Assembly (NCBI RefSeq): GCF_001586255.1
Contig: NZ_CP014544.1
Span: 1,147,501-1,211,500, forward strand
Origin: Zhongshania aliphaticivorans
GTDB taxonomy: Bacteria; Pseudomonadota; Gammaproteobacteria; Pseudomonadales; Spongiibacteraceae
Reading direction: 5' to 3'
Length of the DNA: 64,000 bases
The notes beneath the pieces are model-generated. The model ran no database searches and had not been told where the DNA came from. It saw only the letters and a list, made by a program, of their open reading frames with translations. Shown piece after piece: positions 28,299 through 37,154 of the stretch; within the stretch, counting starts at the first letter, position 1; the number at the start of each line of letters is the position of its first letter. A program made the translations under genes and the position numbers.

Positions 28299-30011
28299 AT
28301 GACTGAGACAAGCTGGGATCACAGCGTAGATGTATTAATTGTTGGCAGCGGCAACGGTGCGCTTACCGCCGCCTTAAGCAGCTACGAGATGGGTGTGACC
28401 GACGTACTGATTGTTGAAAAGTCAGCGAAGATTGGCGGCACCAGCGCGACATCTGGCGGAGGGGTGTGGATTCCCTGTAACCGCTACGCCAAAGCTGCTG
28501 GTGCCCAAGACAGCTTTGATGATGCTAAAGCTTATTTGTTAAACACTACCCCGCCAGGGGCTGTACCTGAGGAAATGATCGACAGCTATTTACGCAATGG
28601 CCCCAAGATGATCGATTTCTTGCACGAGCGCAGTGATGTTCGCTATGAAACCCTGGAGCATTACCCAGATTATTACACCAATGTTGAGGGCTCGCGTACC
28701 GGCCACCGGTCGATGGAGCCAGCGCGCTTTGACTCATCATTGCTGGGCGAGGACGTCAAGCGTCTCCGTCCCTCACATCATATGATGCGTTTGTTTAATC
28801 GCATTTATTTCACTCAAGTGGAAGCGGCTTTACTGACCTTGCAAGGACCTGGCTGGATTAAATTAACCATGAAGTTAATTGCCAGCTGGGCTTTGGATTT
28901 TGCGTGGCTAATCAAAGGCAACGGCCTCGGACGTGATGTTTGTACCGGTGCGGCCGGTGTGGCCAGACTGTGGTATTCGGTAAAAAAGCGCAATATACCC
29001 TTATGGGCTAGTGCGCCGATGGAAGAGCTAATCGAAGACAATGGCCGCGTGGTCGGCGCGATCATCAAGCGTGACGGCAAGCTCATGCGCGTGCAGGCGC
29101 GCAAGGGCGTGATTCTGGCCGCGGGCGGCTTTGAGCGCAATCAGCAGATGCGCGAGCAGTACCTGCCCGCGCCCACCAGTAGCGATTGGAGTGGCGGCGT
29201 TGAGGGCAATACGGGTGATGCAATTCAGGCTGGCCTGAAACTGGGTGCGGCAACCCGCTTAATGGATGGCGCATGGTGGTGCACCACCGTGTCAGTGCCC
29301 GGTGAACCGGCGCCTCGCCTTAGCGTGATGGAAAAATCCTACCCTGGCTCGTGTATTGTGAATTTGCGCGGTGAGCGCTTTGCCAACGAGTCGCAAAATT
29401 ACATGGCGTTTCAGAAAGACCTCTACAAGCAGCACACCGAGGCGGCCCCTTGCTCGCCAATGTATCAAATATTTGATGCTCGTTTTCGCCGCGACTATAT
29501 CGTTGGTCCGCTGATGACGGCCTCCTTGAAGCCCGATTGGACCATACCCAAAGAGTGGTTTGAAACGAAGTTGGTGGGTAAGGCGAATACCGTGCGCGAA
29601 CTTGCTGAACAATTGGGCATCGACGCTGATAATTTAGAGACAACGGTAGGCAAAATGAACGGCTTTGCCAAAACCGGTAAAGATCTCGATTTTCAGCGCG
29701 GCGATTCGGCTTACGACCGCTATTACGGCGATCCGCGCTTTGAGCCAAACCCCTGCCTGGGCGCAATTGACGAGGCACCGTTTTACGCTATGCGTTTGGA
29801 GGCTGGCGATTTCGGTACCCAGGGCGGTTTGGCGACCAACACCGATGCCCAAGTGCTCAAAGACGATGGCAGTGCTATCGCGGGTTTGTACGCAGTAGGG
29901 AATTGCAGTGCGGCAGTACTGCCGACGTATCCGGGCCCGGGCTCGACCTTGGGACCGGCGATGACCTTTGCGTATCAAGCAGCCAAACACCTTAGCGGCT
30001 TTAAGGACTAG
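28299..30011 (+). CDS. kstD: 3-ketosteroid delta1-dehydrogenase-like flavoprotein
   Basis: This 570-residue FAD enzyme of the KstD/fumarate reductase family would introduce a double bond in ring A of 3-keto steroids, passing electrons to quinones or another acceptor. The FAD motif is DVLIVGSGNGALTAA (near residue 11), followed by the family segment IGGTSATSGGGVWIPCN. The C-terminal YPGPGSTLGPAMTFAYQAA carries the Tyr and Gly that bind the substrate C3 keto group in KstD1. Related enzymes act at delta4 or on other steroids, so the exact substrate is inferred. ATG at 28299 is preferred over 28284 because an AGGAAA site lies 5 bp before it. It is monocistronic. Confidence 0.82.
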   Translation: MTETSWDHSVDVLIVGSGNGALTAALSSYEMGVTDVLIVEKSAKIGGTSATSGGGVWIPCNRYAKAAGAQDSFDDAKAYLLNTTPPGAVPEEMIDSYLRNGPKMIDFLHERSDVRYETLEHYPDYYTNVEGSRTGHRSMEPARFDSSLLGEDVKRLRPSHHMMRLFNRIYFTQVEAALLTLQGPGWIKLTMKLIASWALDFAWLIKGNGLGRDVCTGAAGVARLWYSVKKRNIPLWASAPMEELIEDNGRVVGAIIKRDGKLMRVQARKGVILAAGGFERNQQMREQYLPAPTSSDWSGGVEGNTGDAIQAGLKLGAATRLMDGAWWCTTVSVPGEPAPRLSVMEKSYPGSCIVNLRGERFANESQNYMAFQKDLYKQHTEAAPCSPMYQIFDARFRRDYIVGPLMTASLKPDWTIPKEWFETKLVGKANTVRELAEQLGIDADNLETTVGKMNGFAKTGKDLDFQRGDSAYDRYYGDPRFEPNPCLGAIDEAPFYAMRLEAGDFGTQGGLATNTDAQVLKDDGSAIAGLYAVGNCSAAVLPTYPGPGSTLGPAMTFAYQAAKHLSGFKD

Positions 30012-30081
30012 CCGCACTTACTAAAGTGACGCGGGCCGCCGGACCAGAGGGCGCGGTCAGCGTCATATAAAGTCCATCTTA

Positions 30082-30114
30082 CTGACATAAAACTGTCAGC
30101 GCTTTGTCGCAATT
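30082..30114 (+). promoter_or_regulatory. Pho box (PhoB binding site)
   Basis: CTGACATAAAACTGTCAG is a near-perfect Pho box: two 11-bp direct repeats of the CTGTCAT type. A weaker third repeat, TTGTCGCAATT, follows at exactly the same 11-bp step (30104-30114). A -10-like TAATCT begins 7 bp later at 30121, and the lipoprotein gene starts at 30165. Confidence 0.85.
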
Positions 30115-30164
30115 CCTCCGTAATCTACAGCGATTCATATTTTTGTCGCATTTTCGGAGGATTC

Positions 30165-32435
30165 ATGCAATTTAAAAAAACAGCATTATCGTGGGGGATT
30201 GCACTGGCAACGCCGCTAATCTTGGCTGCTTGTGGCGGTGACAACAATAAAACGCCTGCGTCGCAAGCCAGCGCTGAAAAAAACTTTAATCGCATTGCCG
30301 TGTACCCGGTATGCATGCAGGCCGACGCGACCTGCAATACTGATGACGCAACGGCCGCCGAAATTGTCGCTGCCAGCACCGACGGTATGACCCTCGTTTA
30401 CACTGACAGCCCCAAAGAGCAGTTGGGCTTTGTCGATATCACCAATCCCGCTGCGCCAACTGGCTTGGGTGTATTGCCGCTCGTTGGCGAACCGACGTCA
30501 GTCGCAATTAAAGGCGGTTATGCACTGGTCGGCGTCAATACCAGCAGCGATTATGTGAGTGTTTCCGGTTTGCTAGTAGTAGTGGATATTGCCACTCGCA
30601 GCATTGTTCACTCAATTGATGTTGGCGGTCAGCCAGACTCGGTAGCGGTGAGCCCAGACGGTAGCTATGCCGCCGTGGTGATCGAAAATGAGCGTGACGA
30701 AGATCTTAATGATGGCGCGTTGCCGCAAATGCCAGCGGGTAAGTTGGTGGTGGTAAATTTAAGCGGAGCGCCCGCTGACTGGACCAGCAGCGCCGTGGGG
30801 CTCACAGGGTTAGCGGATTTATACCCAACTGATCCAGAGCCTGAGTTTGTGGATATCAATGCCGATAATATTGCGCTTGTTTCCATGCAGGAAAACAATC
30901 ACATCGTCCTTGTTGATCTTACTGACGGCAGTATCGTGAAATCCTTCAGTGCAGGAACTGTCGATTTGACTGGGATTGATGCCAATGAAGATGATGTGAT
31001 TAACCAGAGCGAATCGCTAAGCGGCGTATTACGTGAGCCCGACGGTGTGAGCTGGTTGTCTACGGAATATTTTGTTACCGCCAATGAGGGAGACCTCGAC
31101 GGTGGCAGTCGTAGTTTTAGTGTTTTTAATACCGCTGGTGAAGTGGTTTTCGAGGCCGGTAATAGTCTAGATCAACTGACGGCCCGTATTGGCCACTACC
31201 CTGAGTCGCGCTCAGAAAACAAAGGTAATGAACCGGAAAACGCGGAGTACGGCGTATTTGGTGAAGACCGCCTACTCTTTGTGAATTCGGAGCGAGCTAG
31301 TGTGGTGTTTGTATACGACGTGGCCGATTTTACCAAGCCGGTATTAAAGCAAGTGCTCCCTGCCGGTGTTGGGCCGGAGGGCGCCTTGGCCATACCCGCG
31401 CGCAATTTGCTCATTGCTGCCAGTGAAGAAGATGACCGTGGCGCCGTTATTCGCTCAGGTCTGAATATCTATCAGTACGGTATAGCGCCGGCCAGCTACC
31501 CAACCATCGTATCCAATGATCGTGACGATGGTTCGCCAATTCCTTGGAGCGCTTTGTCTGGCTTGTCTGCCGACCCGTCGGATGGCACCTTGGTATACGC
31601 GGTGGATGACAGCTACTACAAGAAAAATCGGATTTTCACCTTGGATGTTAGCCAGCAACCCGCCGTAATCACCACCGAAACTCATATTATCGACAGCAAC
31701 GGGGTGTTAGCTAATTTACCATTGGGTACCTTGCCTGCGGCTACAGTTAACGATGACAAGACGGTTAATATCGACCCAGAAGGTATTGTCAAACTGGCCG
31801 ATGGCGATTTTTGGATTGCCTCAGAGGGCAAGGGCAACCAGATTGATGGGCCTGTTGCGAGTAGGAATGTGCTAATTAACACCGACGCCGATGGTCTTAT
31901 TCAAAAGGCGGTGACTTTGCCTGCAGCGGTGAATTTGCTTCAGCGCAACAATGGTTTTGAAGGGGTGGCTGAGTACGAGGGCAAACTGTATGTTGCGTTC
32001 CAGCGCGCCTGGCAAAACGAAGATGCGGTGCGGATTGGTATCTATGATATCGCCGCCGAAAGTTGGAGTTTCCTCTATTACGAGCTTGACGCTCCTGAGT
32101 CTCAGAATGGTGGCTGGGTAGGTTTGTCGGAAATTACCGCTCTTGGTAATGGCGAATTTGTGGTGATTGAGCGGGACAATCAGGGCGGGCCAGACGCGGC
32201 CATCAAACGCTTGTATAAATTCGACACGACTGGCCTCGCCGATGGCGCCACAGTGACTAAAACCTTGGTTCGCGACGTATTGCCGGATATGAAAGCCACC
32301 GGTGGTCTTGTTACCGAGAAAATCGAAGGTTTGGCCTTGTTAGCCAATGGCGATTTACTGATGGTGAACGATAACGATGGCGTTGATGACAGCAACGGTG
32401 AAACCCAATTAATGAATTTGGGTAAGTTATTCTAA
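30165..32435 (+). CDS. Lipoprotein with phytase-like esterase domain, probably PhoB-regulated
   Basis: This 756-residue exported lipoprotein has a signal peptide ending in the lipobox LAAC, with Cys at about residue 23. Residues about 40-430 look like a beta-propeller of the YncE/choice-of-anchor type (VDVGGQPDSVAVSPDGSYAAVV and NSERASVVFVYDV). From about 445 the sequence matches the esterase-like activity of phytase domain (DDGSPIPWSALSGLSADPSDGTLVYAVDDSYY, IDPEGIVKLADGDFWIASEG, and FEGVAEYEGKLYVAFQRAW). With a Pho box upstream, a role in releasing phosphate from organic esters at the cell surface is likely, though the substrate is unknown. A terminator follows. Confidence 0.85.
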   Translation: MQFKKTALSWGIALATPLILAACGGDNNKTPASQASAEKNFNRIAVYPVCMQADATCNTDDATAAEIVAASTDGMTLVYTDSPKEQLGFVDITNPAAPTGLGVLPLVGEPTSVAIKGGYALVGVNTSSDYVSVSGLLVVVDIATRSIVHSIDVGGQPDSVAVSPDGSYAAVVIENERDEDLNDGALPQMPAGKLVVVNLSGAPADWTSSAVGLTGLADLYPTDPEPEFVDINADNIALVSMQENNHIVLVDLTDGSIVKSFSAGTVDLTGIDANEDDVINQSESLSGVLREPDGVSWLSTEYFVTANEGDLDGGSRSFSVFNTAGEVVFEAGNSLDQLTARIGHYPESRSENKGNEPENAEYGVFGEDRLLFVNSERASVVFVYDVADFTKPVLKQVLPAGVGPEGALAIPARNLLIAASEEDDRGAVIRSGLNIYQYGIAPASYPTIVSNDRDDGSPIPWSALSGLSADPSDGTLVYAVDDSYYKKNRIFTLDVSQQPAVITTETHIIDSNGVLANLPLGTLPAATVNDDKTVNIDPEGIVKLADGDFWIASEGKGNQIDGPVASRNVLINTDADGLIQKAVTLPAAVNLLQRNNGFEGVAEYEGKLYVAFQRAWQNEDAVRIGIYDIAAESWSFLYYELDAPESQNGGWVGLSEITALGNGEFVVIERDNQGGPDAAIKRLYKFDTTGLADGATVTKTLVRDVLPDMKATGGLVTEKIEGLALLANGDLLMVNDNDGVDDSNGETQLMNLGKLF

Positions 32436-32456
32436 AATCCAGCTCGATCTACAGCT

Positions 32457-32485
32457 AAAGCCCGCCGTTGTGCGGGCTTTTTGCT
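32457..32485 (+). terminator. Rho-independent terminator of the phytase-like gene
   Basis: AAAGCCCGC pairs with GCGGGCTTT across a 6-nt loop and is followed by TTGCTTTT. It starts 22 bp after the stop codon. Confidence 0.92.
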
Positions 32486-32636
32486 TTTGAGCTTGGGGTG
32501 CTAAGGTGGTGCCGATTACAGCGCTTCTTCGACCGGAGGTTTGTAATTTTGACCCATTAATTTTCTTTGTTGCGCGGGTGTAGCTCCTCTTATATTAAGT
32601 AGGAATGGAAGTATGCGGCAACAAAAGGGATTTTAT

Positions 32637-33041
32637 ATGCGAATCACAAGGCCTCTATTATCTAGAGTCATTGTTGTGGTCATGGCGCTTAATATAAGCG
32701 CTTGCACAACTACCCGAGCTTACCAAGCAACAGTGAACAGTCCGCCGCCGCTATTGCCTGGCAAGTCTTATCAAGTTTCCTTTGTTAATGGTAAACATGA
32801 GGCCCTGGTCGTTGCGACGGTAAATGAAAATGGCTTTAGTGATAAAGCAGGGCATAGCCATTTGTTTTCTGAAGTAGACGAAGTTGCAGAGAAACATTTT
32901 AGCTTTCTTAAGACAACGGGCGCTGTTGCGGCCGGAGCGCTAGTTTTTTTGGTGGCGGCTGGTATCTACTTGGTAGAAAAAATATTTGAAGATGGTGGGG
33001 CACGTGGTGACAATACTTCCATGCTTATGCAAGCGAAATGA
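32637..33041 (+). CDS. Small uncharacterised lipoprotein
   Basis: This is a 134-residue protein. It has an N-terminal hydrophobic signal and the lipobox LNISAC (Cys at about 23), so it is probably lipid-anchored. A second hydrophobic segment (TTGAVAAGALVFLVAAGIYLVEKIF) lies near the C-terminus. No family was recognised. Two starts are possible: ATG at 32613, eight codons earlier, and ATG at 32637. The latter has an AAGGGA site 6 bp before it and gives a more normal signal peptide. It is convergent with the response regulator gene. Confidence 0.7.
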   Translation: MRITRPLLSRVIVVVMALNISACTTTRAYQATVNSPPPLLPGKSYQVSFVNGKHEALVVATVNENGFSDKAGHSHLFSEVDEVAEKHFSFLKTTGAVAAGALVFLVAAGIYLVEKIFEDGGARGDNTSMLMQAK

Positions 33042-33068
33042 CAAATCTCATTATTCGAGCCCCAAGGA

Positions 33069-33476
33069 CTAAGAAAAATACTGATCGACAATGTCTCGTA
33101 GTTTGTCTGCCGACAGCGGTTTACTGCAATACGCGGTGACAGAGGGGTGAGACTCCGCGCGCTCATGATCGCTGGGGTTTACCGAGGTTGATAGTATGAT
33201 AATGACTGGATGACGAAGGTCTTGAGGAACAATGCCTTCGTAACGATTGAGAAACTCCCAGCCGTCAATAACGGGCATGTTAATATCTAAAAATATTAAG
33301 TCGGGTAGGCGCTGCTTATTTTTGACTGCGTCGCCGAGCATGTTCAGCGCATCGCCAGCATGGTCGTAGGCGGTGACCATTTTACAAACCTTGGCTTTCT
33401 CGACGATCATCTGATGGTAATAATTGTCGGCACCACTATCGTCAATTAATATGATTTTCTCAAGCTTGTTCGTCAT
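33069..33476 (-). CDS. Single-domain response regulator
   Basis: This 135-residue CheY-like receiver has no output domain. Phospho-acceptor Asp64 lies in LIFLDINMP, and the acidic pocket is IDDSG (11-15). The conserved Ser/Thr is in IILSTSVNPSD and the Lys in YCSKPLS. It resembles the Rcp1-type receivers that pair with phytochrome-like kinases. It overlaps the upstream kinase gene by 4 bp, so the two are almost certainly partners. The phosphoryl signal probably goes to another protein. Confidence 0.92.
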   Translation of the reverse strand: MTNKLEKIILIDDSGADNYYHQMIVEKAKVCKMVTAYDHAGDALNMLGDAVKNKQRLPDLIFLDINMPVIDGWEFLNRYEGIVPQDLRHPVIIILSTSVNPSDHERAESHPSVTAYCSKPLSADKLRDIVDQYFS

Positions 33477-35284
33477 AGTGTAATCACCTTGGGTATGGTA
33501 AAGCTGAAGGTGCTGCCTTTGTTCAAACTTGAGTTCACCCAGATTTTCCCGCCGTGTAAATTGATTACTTTTTTGCAGTTGGCGAGACCAATGCCACTGC
33601 CAGGGTATACGTCTTGGCTATGGAGCCGTTTAAATATCATAAAAATTTGGTCGAGATACTCGGCCTCTATGCCAATGCCGTTATCGCTGACAGTAAAGCA
33701 CCAGTCCTCGCCTTTATCAACGCAGACAATATCTATTTGCAAATTAGTGTCGGCTTTTTTGAATTTAAGGGCATTGCTAATGAGGTTTAGGAATAGCATG
33801 TGCAGCTCGGTTTCAAAGCCGCTAATGGTGGGTAGCTTGGCAATACTGATATTGGTGTTGCTGTGGTCGATAGCGGCGTCTAAGTCGGCAATGACGTCTG
33901 CCACGAGATTATTGCAATTAACTTGCGTGAGTGTCGGCTCGCGACCTATTCGACTGTAAGACATTAGGCCAAAGACCAAGTTGCGCATGCGCTCGGCCGC
34001 TTCACTAATAAATTTAACGGACAGTAAGACCCGTTCGCTTTGTTCCTTGTCCGCGAGCTCTTCTTCCAGAAGCTCGCTGAAATTGCTCAAGGTACGGAGT
34101 GGTTCCTGAAGATCGTGGGAGGCGGCAAAGGCAAATTGGGCTAATTCCTCATTGGATGCCTCAAGACGTACTACGGATTTTTGCAGTTCCTGTGCTTTGT
34201 ATTGATAGCTTTCAGACATGCGCTCGGCAAATAGCAGGGCGCGTCGATTTGCCCGTGAGAGCAGCAGAAATAGGCTGAGCAGCATTGTGTCGATAAAAAT
34301 ACCGCCAATCAGTATCAGGGTCGGCTGCGAGTTTTGGGTTTCAGTGCGAAATGCTTTGGTTGACCACACGTTGACCTGCCACTGGCGGCCGTAAACGTCG
34401 ATTGGATAGGTTTTGGTGAAGAGTGGTTCCGGGTCGAAGTCTGTTTCATTGGCGGTGTTTTCGTCGTAGAGGTAGTCACCATTATCACTAATGCTAATGC
34501 CGACTTGGCGACGGCTTTTTTCTAATGTGCCGCGCATGAGTTTATGGACAACAAACGGCGCATAGACCATGCCGGCAAAATTGTTGCGTCTCGCGCTTAA
34601 GTCGTCGTTTTGCAAGTCTGTGTAAAAGGGCGCATAGAATAAAAACCCCGGTGTTTTTTCGGCGTCTTGTACCAAGACAATGGGGCCAGTAATTTGCGCT
34701 TGGCCACTATCTCTGGCTTTTAATGCGGCATTTAGGCGGTTAGCTTCGTGGGCGACGTCTAAGCCGACCGCCGCTAAATTGTCTTTAGCGGGTTCGATAT
34801 ACGTTATGGGGAGTAAATAGTCGTTATTGTGCTGGGGGTGTATGGCGTAATTGGGGCGGAGTTGACGTTGCTCTTGTAGGTAGCTGTCGAGCTTGTCGGC
34901 TTGCACATTGTGGATGACGCCAATGCCATTGATGCCTTTGTACTTTGCAGGTAAATGCAGCTCGGTGGCAAATGCCTGCCACTGCTGATTGTCTATGCTG
35001 CCTTTGTGAGAGCTGATGGTCGCGACTCCGGCCCAGAGTGCGTCTTCGTATTTTTGTAGGCGCTCGGATATAAGGGTAATAACTTGGTCTGCCTCGCGCT
35101 CAAAACGGTTTTCTATTTTATCTTGTACCTGCAAGCGGGAGTATTGCCACACACCAAGCGTTAACAGAAGTGACAAGCAAACCACTAGCCAGTGAAACCA
35201 GTGCAGGCCACCGGCCTTTTGGAGTGCTTGTTGTTCCGTACGTATCGCGACTTGATCGGTTTCTTGGTTGTGGCTGTTGGTCAT
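33473..35284 (-). CDS. CHASE-domain sensor histidine kinase
   Basis: This is a 603-residue inner-membrane kinase. TM1 (about 32-46) and TM2 (about 322-343) flank a periplasmic CHASE domain, seen in INGIGVIHNVQADKLDSYL and GLDVAHEANRLNAALKARDSGQAQITGPI. CHASE domains sense small extracellular ligands. A short coiled linker leads to a HisKA domain with His390 in SHDLQEPLR, then a HATPase domain with NLISNALKF, SDNGIGI and GSGIGLANCKKV. The phospho-relay partner is the overlapping receiver gene. The ligand is unknown. No regulator with a DNA-binding domain is attached. Confidence 0.93.
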   Translation of the reverse strand: MTNSHNQETDQVAIRTEQQALQKAGGLHWFHWLVVCLSLLLTLGVWQYSRLQVQDKIENRFEREADQVITLISERLQKYEDALWAGVATISSHKGSIDNQQWQAFATELHLPAKYKGINGIGVIHNVQADKLDSYLQEQRQLRPNYAIHPQHNNDYLLPITYIEPAKDNLAAVGLDVAHEANRLNAALKARDSGQAQITGPIVLVQDAEKTPGFLFYAPFYTDLQNDDLSARRNNFAGMVYAPFVVHKLMRGTLEKSRRQVGISISDNGDYLYDENTANETDFDPEPLFTKTYPIDVYGRQWQVNVWSTKAFRTETQNSQPTLILIGGIFIDTMLLSLFLLLSRANRRALLFAERMSESYQYKAQELQKSVVRLEASNEELAQFAFAASHDLQEPLRTLSNFSELLEEELADKEQSERVLLSVKFISEAAERMRNLVFGLMSYSRIGREPTLTQVNCNNLVADVIADLDAAIDHSNTNISIAKLPTISGFETELHMLFLNLISNALKFKKADTNLQIDIVCVDKGEDWCFTVSDNGIGIEAEYLDQIFMIFKRLHSQDVYPGSGIGLANCKKVINLHGGKIWVNSSLNKGSTFSFTIPKVITL

Positions 35285-35518
35285 AAAATAAGCAAAAAAT
35301 CAGTAGTTGGCAAAATTGCTAAATCGACTGGCTTGGTGCATCGCATGTTCGTGGCAAAAGTGCACCTCAAGTACTTGAACTATATAGGAACAATACCGTT
35401 TCGTCAGAATTCTCGACAGTATAGGCAACGAATAGGGAAGCTGCCGCTCGCGAGCGGCAAAATTTAGCGGGCTGACTGCGCCGCTCTTGATTGCAGCGCA
35501 GCCAGGGGGATTGCAGAA

Positions 35519-37006
35519 TTACTTTTGCGCGGCGCTGAGGCCTGCGCGACGACCGAAATAGGTGACGTCACCTACCGACATGCCGCTGGCGTAGCCAGCG
35601 GCAGTGCGTGGTATTCCAGCGGTGGTTCGACCCGCAGCATAAAGTCCGGGAATAATGTCGCCGTCAGGATTAAGCACTTCGCCGCTGGCTAGGGTATCTA
35701 GACCGCCGAGGGTAAAAAACGGATAGAAGGGGCCGCGACCTAAGGTGCAATCCAAGGCCACATAGGGCGGTGTGAGTGGTCGGAGCCACGCCGCCGCTTT
35801 GTGAAACAAGGGGTCTTTGCCTTCACTGGCGCCAGCATTGTATTGGCTTATAGTGTGTTGCAGGCTACCTGCGGGTAATTCTAATTCTTGCTCTAACTCG
35901 ACTACGCTGTCGCCGGTTCCCGCCACCTGCGCACCGAGATAACTCATTTTCTCGTAGTCGCCATAGCCTTCAAAATCGGTAATAAAGTAAATGCGTTGGG
36001 CATTGCTTTGGGCCATTAAGGCGTTATAGCCAACACGGCCGTGATAGCAGTCTTCATTAATAAACCGCTGGGCCTTGTCGTTGATTAAAATACCGTAGGT
36101 AAGTGAGGCTGGGGGGTAATACGGCAGGCTGACAAAGCATTCGTGCATATTGGTGGTGCCAGCGCCCACTCCCATGCCCATGAGAATGCCGCTGCCGGTA
36201 TCGCCCGGATTGCCGATGGGAATTAGACCACGGTCAAAGGTGGGCGCGTATTTGCGCACCATGGCTTCGTTCATGCAGAAACCGCCGGCGCACAGTATGA
36301 CGCCTTTGCGGGCGCGCACGGCTTTTTCTTGTTGATCGATGCGCACTACGATACCTTCAACTTCACCCTTGTCATTGCTAATTAAGGTCAGTGCGCGGCT
36401 ATCGTAGTGGACGTCTACTTGGCGACTTTGTACCGCCTCAGTGAGAATCTTCATTAGTAGAGGGCCGCCGTTGTCGCCCTCTACTTCGAGGTTGTGGCCA
36501 CGGGGTACCGGCGTGGCATGCTCGGTAAAGGGATAGGCTTTTTCATTGCCAGTGAACAGCAGGCAGTCGTCGGTTAAGGCCATGATCGCCCGTTCTTTCA
36601 GCTCGCTCATTTTAAAGGGCACGCCAAGACCGATGAGCCACTGATAATGGTTGAGACTGTTTTCGCAGTAGTCGCGAATTTTACTGTCGTCGGCCTGATT
36701 GCCAAAACAGGCTTTCAGGTAATTCACCATATTCTCGGTGTCGTCGTGATAACCGCATGCTTTTTGGACTGGGGTGCCGCCATTACCGCCCATATAGATT
36801 TCAGCGCTAGACAGGGCCGTGGAGCCACCGCTGGCACTGGCTAATTCAAAAATAGTAACCTTGGCACCGGCGTCGGCCGCTTCTATCGCGGCAGCTGCCC
36901 CGGCGCCGCCGAAACCAATAATGGCAACGTCGGTTTCGATGTCCCAGTGCTGAATATCGCCGCTGTTACGGGGCTTGCTGGCAGTGGTTTTTTCTGTTGT
37001 CGTCAT
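35519..37006 (-). CDS. FAD-binding oxidoreductase, KstD/fumarate reductase family
   Basis: This is a 495-residue flavoprotein. The dinucleotide fold is AIIGFGGAGAAAAIEAADAG (about 29-48). ASGGSTALSSAEIYMGGNGGT is the family's FAD-binding loop, and RARKGVILCAGGFCMNE is typical of this superfamily. The C-terminal GLYAAGRTTAGIPRTAAGYASGMSVGDVTYFG closes the FAD site. Compared with the kstD-like gene at 28299 it is shorter and lacks the YPGPGSTLG segment, so it is not a classical delta1-dehydrogenase. Relatives are often annotated as 3-ketosteroid dehydrogenase-like or flavocytochrome-like, and the substrate is unknown. It is next to the TonB receptor but separated by a terminator. Confidence 0.8.
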   Translation of the reverse strand: MTTTEKTTASKPRNSGDIQHWDIETDVAIIGFGGAGAAAAIEAADAGAKVTIFELASASGGSTALSSAEIYMGGNGGTPVQKACGYHDDTENMVNYLKACFGNQADDSKIRDYCENSLNHYQWLIGLGVPFKMSELKERAIMALTDDCLLFTGNEKAYPFTEHATPVPRGHNLEVEGDNGGPLLMKILTEAVQSRQVDVHYDSRALTLISNDKGEVEGIVVRIDQQEKAVRARKGVILCAGGFCMNEAMVRKYAPTFDRGLIPIGNPGDTGSGILMGMGVGAGTTNMHECFVSLPYYPPASLTYGILINDKAQRFINEDCYHGRVGYNALMAQSNAQRIYFITDFEGYGDYEKMSYLGAQVAGTGDSVVELEQELELPAGSLQHTISQYNAGASEGKDPLFHKAAAWLRPLTPPYVALDCTLGRGPFYPFFTLGGLDTLASGEVLNPDGDIIPGLYAAGRTTAGIPRTAAGYASGMSVGDVTYFGRRAGLSAAQK

Positions 37007-37115
37007 GGGGCTACCTATTCATCTTATTGTCTACGCGCACGAGTGCTGATGCTTTACCGAGTGCAAATTGTGCGTGGCAGCCATTACACGGTAAATGATC
37101 TGTTTGCAGTACATA

Positions 37116-37143
37116 AAAAAAGGCTGCCGAAGCAGCCTTTTTT
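37116..37143 (-). terminator. Rho-independent terminator of the TonB receptor gene
   Basis: A 12-bp stem (AAAAAAGGCTGC / GCAGCCTTTTTT) with a CGAA loop lies 11 bp past the receptor stop codon. It has A/T tracts on both sides and separates this gene from the flavoprotein gene downstream. Confidence 0.92.
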
Positions 37144-37154
37144 ATTAGTGTTGA

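Noticed and set aside
35192-35467. Plus-strand frame at the start of the histidine kinase
   Set aside because: Its first third is antisense to the kinase, composition is not protein-like, and no ribosome-binding site is seen.
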